A stretch of DNA of 64,000 nt, from positions 702,069,852-702,133,851 of the forward strand of contig NC_057810.1 of the NCBI RefSeq assembly GCF_018294505.1. The letters are read 5' to 3'. The notes below the pieces were generated by a model. That model was not told where the DNA came from. It was given only the letters and a program-made list of their open reading frames with translations, and did no database searches. Made by a program: the position numbers and the translations under genes. Source of the stretch: Triticum aestivum (lineage: Eukaryota; Streptophyta; Magnoliopsida; Poales; Poaceae). Below, piece after piece: positions 56,266-64,000 of this stretch (the first letter of the stretch is position 1; each line of letters starts with the position of its first letter).

Positions 56266-57982
56266 TGTTGGGGAACGTTGCAGAAAATTAAAATTTTTCC
56301 TACGGTTTCACCAAGATCCATCTATGAGTTCATCTAAGCAACGAGTCATGGGAGAGAGATTGCATCTACATACCACTTGTAGATCGCGTGCGGAAGCGTT
56401 CAAGGGAACGGTGATGATGGAGTCGTACTCGCCGTGATTCAAATCACCGATGACCAAGTGCCGAACGGACAGCACCTCCGCATTCAACACACGTACGGAG
56501 CGGATGACGTCTCCTCCTTCTTGATCCAGCAAGGGGGAAGGAGAGGTTGATGATGATCCAGCAGCATGACGGCGTGGTGGTGGATGCAGCAGAATTCCGG
56601 CAGGGCTTCGCCAAGCTGCTGCGGGAGGAGGACGAGGTGTAGCAGGGGGAGGGAGGCGCCAAGACACAGGGTGCGGCTGCCCTTCCCCCTGCCCTCCTTT
56701 ATATAGGCCCCCAGGGGGGCGCCGGCCCTGGGAGATCCAATCTCCCAAGGGGGCGGCGGCCAGGGGGGTGGAGTGCCCCCCAAGGCAAGTGGGCGCCCCC
56801 CCCCACCTAGGGTTTCCAACCCTAGGCGCAGGGGGGCCAAGGGGGGCGCACCAGCCCACTAGGGGCTGGTTCCCCTCCCACTTCAGCCCACGGGGCCCTC
56901 CGGGATAGGTGGCCCCACCCGGTGGACCCCCGGGACCCTTCCGGTGGTCCCGGTACAATACCGGGTGACCCCGAAACTTTCCCGATGGCCGAAACAGCAC
57001 TTCCTATATAGTTTCTTTACCTCCGGACCATTCCGGAACTCCTCGTGACGTCCGGGATCTCATCCGGGACTCCGAACAACATTCGGTTTGCTGCATACTC
57101 ATATTCATACAACCCTAGCGTCACCGAACCTTAAGTGTGTAGACCCTACGGGTTCGGGAGACATGTAGACATGACCGAGACGGCTCTCCGGTCAATAACC
57201 AACAGCGGGATCTGGATACCCATGTTGGCTCCCACATACTCCTCGATGATCTCATCGGATGAACCACGATGTCGAGGATTCAAGCAACCCCGTATACTAT
57301 TCCCTTTGTCAGACGGTATGTTACTTGCCCGAGACTCGATCGTCGGTATCCCAATACCTCGTTCAGTCTCGTTACCGGCAAGTCACTTTACTCGTACCGT
57401 AATGCATGATCCCGTGACCAGACACTTGGTCACTTTGAGCTCATTATGATGATGCACTACCGAGTGGGCCCAGTGATACCTCTCCGTAATACGGAGTGAC
57501 AAATCCCAGTCTCGATCCGTGTCAACCCAACAGACACTTTCGGAGATACCTGTAGTGCACCTTTATAGTCACCCAGTTACGTTGTGACGTTTGGTACACC
57601 CAAAGCACTCCTACGGTATCCGGGAGTTACACGATCTCATGGTCTAAGGAAGAGATACTTGACATTGGAAAAGCTCTAGCAAAACGAACTACACGATCTT
57701 GTGCTATGCTTAGGATTGGGTCTTGTCCATCACATCATTCTCCTAATGATGTGATCCCGTTATCAACGACATCTAATGTCCATAGTCAGGAAACCATGAC
57801 TATCTGTTGATCAACGAGCTAGTCAACTAGAGGCTTACTAGGGACATATTATGGTCTATGTATTCACACGTGTATTACGATTTCCGGATAATACAATTAT
57901 AGCATGAATAAAGACAATTATCATGAACAAGGAAATATAATAATAATCCTTTTATTATTGCCTCTAGGGCATATTTCCAACA
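56266..57982 (-). repeat. 3' LTR of element 2 (1717 bp)
   Basis: On the minus strand it starts TGTTGGAAATATGCCC at 57982 and ends CCCCAACA at 56266. A TATA box is at 56697-56707 (minus). The polypurine tract GCAAGTGGGAGAC lies at 57983-57995, next to the LTR. Confidence 0.93.
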
Positions 57983-58014
57983 GTCTCCCACTTGCACTAG
58001 AGTCAATAATCTAG

Positions 58015-61000
58015 TTACATTGTGATGAATCGAACACCCATAGAGTTCTGGTGTTGATCATGTTTTGCTCGCGAGAGAGGTTTAGTCAACGGATCTGCGA
58101 CATTCAGATCCGTATGTACTTTGCAAATATCTATGTCTCCATCTTGAACATTTTCACGGATGGAGTTGAAACGACGCTTGATGTGCCTGGTCTTCTTGTG
58201 AAACCTGGGCTCCTTGGCAAGGGCAATAGCTCCAGTGTTGTCACAGAAGAGTTTGATCGGCCCCGACGCATTGGGTATGACTCCTAGGTCGGTGATGAAC
58301 TCCTTCACCCAAATAGCTTCATGCGCTGCCTCCGAGGCTGCCATGTACTCCGCTTCACATGTAGATCCCGCCACGACGCTCTGCTTGCAGCTGCACCAGC
58401 TTACTGCTCCACCATTCAACATATACACGTATCCGGTTTGTGACTTAGAGTCATCCAGATCTGTGTCGAAGCTAGCATCGACGTAACCCTTTACGGCGAG
58501 CTCTTCGTCACCTCCATAAACGAGAAACATGTCCTTTGTCCTTTTCAGGTACTTAGGATATTCTTGACCGCTGTCCAGTGTTCCTTGCCGGGATTACTTT
58601 GGTACCTTCCTACCAAACTTACGGCAAGGTTTACATCAGGTCTGGTACACAGCATGGCATACATAATAGATCCTATGGCTGAAGCATAGGGGATGACACT
58701 CATCTCTTCTTTATCTTTTGCCGTGGTCGGGCATTGAGCCGAGCTCAATCTCACACCTTGCAATACAGGCAAGAACCCTTTCTTGGACTGATCCATTTTG
58801 AACTTCTTCAAAATCTTATCAAGGTATGTGCTTTGTGAAAGACCTATGAGGCGTCTCGATCTATCCCTATAGATCTTGATGCCTAATATGTAAGCAGCTT
58901 CTCCAAGGTCCTTCATTGAAAAACACTTATTCAAGTAGGCCTTAATGCTGTCCAAAAGTTCTATATCATTTCCCATCAAAAGTATGTCATCTACATATAA
59001 TATGAGAAATGCTACAGAGCTCCCACTCACTTTCTTGTAAACGCAGGCTTCTCCATAAGTCTGCATAAACCCAAACGCTTTGATCATCTCATCAAAGCGA
59101 ATGTTCCAACTCCGAGATGCTTGCACCAGCCCATAAATGGATCGCTGGAGCTTGCATACTTTGTTAGCATTCTTAGGATCGACAAAACCCTCCGGCTGCA
59201 TCATATACAGTTCTTCCTTAAGATGCCCGTTAAGGAATGCCGTTTTGACGTCCATCTGCCATATCTCATAATCATAGTATGCGGCAATTGCTAACATGAT
59301 TCGGACGGACTTCAGCTTCGCTACGGGAGAGAATGTCTCATCGTAGTCAACCCCTTGAACTTGTCGATAACCCTTAGCGACAAGTCGAGCTTTATATATG
59401 GTAATGTTACCATCCACGTCCATCTTCTTCTTAAAGATCCATTTGTTTTCTATCGCTCGCCGATCATCGGGCAAGTCTGTCAAAGTCCATACTTTGTTTT
59501 CATACATGGATTCTATCTCGGATTGCATGGCTTCAAGCCATTTGTTGGAATCTGGGCCCGCCATCGCTTCTTCATAGTTCGAAGGTTCACCGTTGTCTAA
59601 CAACATGATTTCCAGGACAGGGTTGCCATACCACTCTGGTGTGGAACGTGTCCTTGTGGACCTACGAGGTTCTGTAGCAACTTGATCCGAAGTACCTTGA
59701 TCATCATCATTAATTTCCTCTCCAGTTGGTGTAGGCACCACAGGAACATTTTCCTGAGCTGTACTACTTTCCGGTTCAAGAGGTAGTACTTCATCGAGTT
59801 CTACTTTCCTCCCACTTACTTCTTTCGAGAGAAACTCTTTTTCCAGAAAGGATCCGTTCTTGGCAACAAAGGTCTTGCCCTCGGATCTTAAGTAGAAGGT
59901 ATACCCAATGGTTTCCTTAGGGTATCCTATGAAGACGCATTTTTCCGACTTGGGTTCGAGCTTTTCAGGTTGTAATTTCTTGACATAAGCATCGCATCCC
60001 CAAACTTTTAGAAACGATAGCTTAGGTTTCTTCCCAAACCATAATTCATACGGTGTCGTCTCAACGGATTTAGACGGTGCCCTATTTAAAGTGAATGTAG
60101 CTGTCTCTAGAGCGTATCCCCAAAATGATAGCGGTAAATCGGTAAGAGACATCATAGACCGCACCATATCCAATAGAGTGCGATTACGATGTTCGGACAC
60201 ACCATTACGCTGAGGTGTTCCAGGCGGCGTGAGTTGTGAAACGATTCCACATTTCCTTAAGTGTGTACCAAATTCGTGACTTAAGTATTCTCCTCCTTGA
60301 TCTGATCGTAGGAACTTTATCTTTCGATCACGTTGATTCTCTACCTCATTCTGAAATTCCTTGAACTTTTCAAAGGTCTCAGACTTGTGTTTCATCAAGT
60401 AGACATACCCATATCTACTCAAGTCATCAGTGAGAGTGAGAACATAACGATATCCTCCGCGAGCCTCAACGCTCATTGGACCGCACACATCGGTATGTAT
60501 GATTTCCAATAAGTTGGTTGCTCGCTCCATTGTTCCGGAGAACGGAGTCTTGGTCATTTTGCCCATGAGGCATGGTTCGCATGTGTCAAATGATTCATAA
60601 TCGAGAGACTCTAAAAGTCCATCAGCATGGAGCTTCTTCATGCGCTTGACACCAATGTGACCAAGGCGGCAGTGCCACAAGTATGTGGGACTATCGTTAT
60701 CAACTTTACATCTTTTGGTATTCACGCTATGAATATGTGTAACATTACATTCGAGATTCATTAAGAATAAACCATTGACCATCGGGGCATGACCATAAAA
60801 CATATCTCTCATATAAATAGAACAACCATTATTCTCGGATTTAAATGAGTAGCCATCTCGTATTAAACGAGATCCAGATACAATGTTCATGCTCAAACTT
60901 GGCACTAAATAACAATTATTGAGGTTCATAACTAATCCCGTGGGTAAATGTAGAGGTAGCGTGCCGACGGCGATCACATCGACCTTGGAACCATTCCCGA

Positions 61001-61993
61001 CGCGCATCGTCACCTCGTCCTTCGCCAGTCTCCGCTTATTCCGCAGCTCCTGCTGTGAGTTACAAATATGAGCAACGGCACCGGTATCAAATACCCAGGA
61101 GTTACTACGAGTACTGGTAAGGTACACATCAATTACATGTATAACAAATATACCTTTAGTGTTGCCGGCCTTCTTGTCCGCTAAGTATTTGGGGAAGTTC
61201 CGCTTCCAGTGACCCTTCCCCTTGCAATAAAAGCACTCAGTCTCAGGCTTGGGTCCATTCTTTGACTTCTTCCCGGCAGCTGGCTTACCGGGCGCGGCAA
61301 CATCTTTGCCGTCCTTCTTGAAGTTCTTCTTACCCTTGCCCTTTTTAAACTTAGTGGTCTTATTGACCATCAACACTTGATGTTCTTTCTTGATTTCAAC
61401 CTCTGCTGACTTCAGCATGGAAAATACTTCAGGAATGGTCTTCACCATCCCCTGCATATTGTAGTTCAACACAAAGCTCTTGTAGCTCGGTGGGAGCGAC
61501 TGAAGGATTCTGTCAATGACCGCCTCGTCCGGGAGGTTGATCTCCAGCTGGGACAGGCGGTTGTGCAACCCAGACATTTTGAGTATGTGCTCACTGACAG
61601 AACTGTTTTCCTCCATCTTACAACTATAGAACTTGTCGGAGACTTCATATCTCTCGACCCGGGCATGAGCTTGAAAACCATTTTCAGCTCCTCGAACATC
61701 TCATATGCTCCGTGTTTCTCAAAACGCTTTTGGAGCCCCGGTTCTAAGCTGTAAAGCATGCCGCACTGAACGAGGGAGTAATCATCAGCACGTGACTGCC
61801 AAACGTTCATAACGTCTTGGTTCTCTGGGATGGGTGCTTCACCTAGCGGTTCATCTAGGACATATGCTTTATTGGCTGCTATGAGGATGATCCTCAGGTT
61901 CCGGACCTAGTCCGAATAGTTGCTGCCATCATCTTTCAGCTTGGTTTTCTCTAGGAACGCGTTGAAGTTCATGTTGACATGAGCGTTGGCCAT
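58015..61993 (-). pseudogene. Copia gag-pol of element 2, nearly intact
   Basis: gag ATG at 61993. Lesions: a TAG in place of a Trp codon near 61907 (SDWVRNL region); a missing base near 61674 in gag, after which the frame is open from 61616 for 1023 codons through knuckle, protease (VFDTGAVAHIC), integrase and RT (YVDDILLMGN); and a 1-base deletion near 58550 (NILST*, paralogue NILKYLKRTKD) that moves RNase H (58015-58530, ARAKHDQH end) to another frame. The zinc knuckle reads CFYCKGKGHWKRNF, with Phe replacing the last Cys. It is a young copy that has begun to decay. Confidence 0.92.
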
Positions 61994-63280
61994 TTGATCT
62001 ACAAGACATATTTTGCAAAGTTTTAGACTAAGTTCATGATAATTAAGTTCATCTAATCAAATTATTGAATGAACTCCCACTCAGATTTGACATCCCTCTA
62101 GTCATCTAAGTGTTACACGATCCGAGTCGACTAGGCCGTGTCCGATCATCACGTGAGACGGACTAGTCATCATCGGTGAACATCTCCATGTTGATCGTAT
62201 CTTCCATACGACTCATGTTCGACCTTTCGGTCTCTTGTGTTCCGAGGCCATGTCTGTACATGCTAGGCTCGTCAAGTTAACCCTAAGTGTTCTGCATGTG
62301 TAAATCTGTCTTACACTCGTTGTATGTGAACGTAAGGATCTATCACACCCGATCATCACGTGGTGCTTCAAAACGACGAACTTTAGCAACGGTGCACAGT
62401 TAGGGGGAACACTTTCTTGAAATTATTATAAGGGATCATCTTATTTACTACCGCCGTTCTAAGTAAACAAGATGCATAAAACATAATAAACATCACATGC
62501 AATTATATAGTAGTGACATGATATGGCCAATATCATATAGCTCCTTCGATCTCCATCTTCGGGGCTCCATGATCATCTTCGTCACCGGCATGACACCATG
62601 ATCTCCATCATCATGATCTCCATCATTGTGTCTTCATGAAGTTGTCACGCCAACGACTACTTCTACTTCTATGGCTAACGCGTTTAGCAATAAAGTAAAG
62701 TAATTTACATGGCGTTCTTCAATGACACGCAGGTCATACAAAAATAAAGACAACTCCTATGGCTCCTGCCGGTTGTCATACTCATCGACATGCAAGTCGT
62801 GATTCCTATTACAAGAACATGATCTCATACATCACAATATATCATTCATCATTCATCACAACTTCTGGCCATATCACATCACATGACAATTGCTGCAAAA
62901 ACAAGTTAGACGTCCTCTAATTGTTGTTGCATCTTTTACGTGGCTGCAATTGGGTTCTAGCAAGAACGTTTTCTTACCTACGAATAACCACAACGTGATT
63001 TTGTCAACTTCTATTTACCCTTCATAAGGACCCTTTTCATCTAATCCGCTCCAACTAAAGTAGGAGAGACAGACACCCGCTAGCCACCTTATGCAACTAG
63101 TGCATGTCAGTCGGTGGAACCTGTCTCACGTAAGCGTACGTGTAAGGTCGGTCCAGGCCGCTTCATCCCACAATACCGCTAAAGCAAGAAAAGACTAGTA
63201 GCGGCAAGCAAGTTGACAAGCTCTACGCCCACAACAAAATTGTGTTCTACTCGTGCAATAGAGAACTACGCATAGACCTA

Positions 63281-63293
63281 GCTCATGATGCCA
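63281..63293 (-). other. primer binding site of element 2
   Basis: Minus strand TGGCATCATGAGC, the same as in element 1 and next to the 5' LTR end. Confidence 0.7.
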
Positions 63294-63294
63294 C

Positions 63295-64000
63295 TATTGG
63301 GGAACGTTGCAGAAAATTAAAATTTTTCCTACGGTTTCACCAAGATCCATCTATGAGTTCATCTAAGCAACGAGTCATGGGAGAGAGATTGCATCTACAT
63401 ACCAATTGTAGATCGCGTGCGGAAGCATTCAAGGGAACGGTGATGATGGAGTCGTACTCGCCGTGATTCAAATCACCGATGACCAAGTGCCGAACGGACA
63501 GCACCTCCACGTTCAACACACGTACGGAGCGGATGACGTCTCCTCCTTCTTGATCCAGCAAGGGGGAAGGAGAGGTTGATGATGATCCAGCAGCACGACG
63601 GTGTGGTGGTGGATGCAGCAGAATTCCGGCAGGGCTTCGCCAAGCTGCTGCGGGAGGAGGACGAGGTGTAGCAGGGGAGGGAGGCGCCAAGACACAAGGG
63701 TGCGGCTGCCCCCTCCCCTGCCCTCCTTTATATAGGCCCCCAGGGGGGGCGCTGGCCCTGGAAGATCGAATCTCCCAAGGGGGCGGCGGCCAGGGGGTGG
63801 AGTGCCCCCCAAGGCAAGTGGGGCGCCCCCCCCCCACCTAGGGTTTCCAACCCTAGGCGCAGGGGGGCCCAAGGGGGGGCGCACCAGACCACTAGGGGCT
63901 GGTTCCCCTCCCACTTCAGCCCACGGGGCCCTCCGGGATAGGTGGCCCCACCCGGTGGACCCCCGGGACCCTTCCGGTGGTCCCCGTACAATACCGGGTG
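63295..64000 (-). repeat. 5' LTR of element 2, partial
   Basis: Matches the first 700 bp of 56266-57982 with few changes. Its inner end reads CCCCAATA, so the terminal CA is mutated to TA. Confidence 0.9.

Larger units (their letters stand above)
56266..64000 (-). mobile_element. Copia retrotransposon, BARE/Angela type, cut by window end (element 2)
   Basis: Minus-strand element inserted in the second leader of element 3. Its 3' LTR is 56266-57982, its internal region 57983-63294, and its 5' LTR starts at 63295 and runs off-window. CTTTG precedes the 3' LTR, and the matching leader at 46952-46965 reads GCTTTGCACATAGG, so the target duplication should be CTTTG with the partner off-window. Internal size is 5312 bp. 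Confidence 0.93.

Noticed and set aside
1..64000. A novel defence or biosynthetic system
   Set aside because: All large ORFs belong to retrotransposons or F-box/PP2 genes; nothing else recurs or is arranged like a system.

Overview
The window is nuclear DNA of a Triticeae grass (wheat, barley or a close relative). The evidence is long LTRs of the BARE1/WIS/Angela Copia group (start TGTTGGAAATATGCCC or TGAAGGAAATATGCCC, about 1.7 kb), Tat-like and Athila/Sabrina-like Gypsy fragments, grass-type MITEs, a Helitron, a CACTA end, and split plant F-box/PP2 genes. No prokaryotic or viral locus is present. I found no clearly new biological system; the value lies in a decaying F-box/PP2 gene cluster and in how transposons have nested and rearranged around it.

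Left (1-16450): a minus-strand Copia element, cut by the window start, with an apparently open gag-pol and a full 5' LTR (4404-6124). It sits inside the pol gene of a plus-strand Tat-like Gypsy element, which resumes at 6125 with RNase H and integrase, carries a multi-exon antisense gene (about 9172-11936) and ends in its 3' LTR (12259-12730). Athila/Sabrina-like debris (12731-15296) and a second Tat-like LTR/gag fragment (15590-16455) follow.

Centre (16456-42555): eight members of one F-box/PP2 (phloem-protein-2-like lectin) family on both strands. One copy (41142-42214, minus) has three well-spliced exons giving 282 codons. One (19763-20695, minus) keeps a long ORF only by reading through its old first intron. 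The other six are broken by nonsense changes, frameshifts, deletions or insertions. Insertions include a Helitron and a Stowaway MITE in the introns of one copy, a 5'-truncated LINE with a 14-bp target duplication, and a second LINE itself hit by a complete 5-kb Copia element (target duplication TATCA). A tRNA-Val(CAC) gene lies just upstream of the intact copy.

Right (43847-64000): a Tourist-like MITE, then a plus-strand BARE/WIS-type Copia element in which a second LTR is followed by a second primer binding site and leader, implying a three-LTR tandem. Its gag holds a rearranged insert with an LTR inverted repeat. A minus-strand Copia element of the same type as the one at the left edge is inserted in the second leader (target side CTTTG) and runs off the window.

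Only the intact F-box/PP2 gene, perhaps the single-exon F-box/PP2 ORF, and the tRNA look like functional host genes. The rest is transposon or pseudogene sequence.
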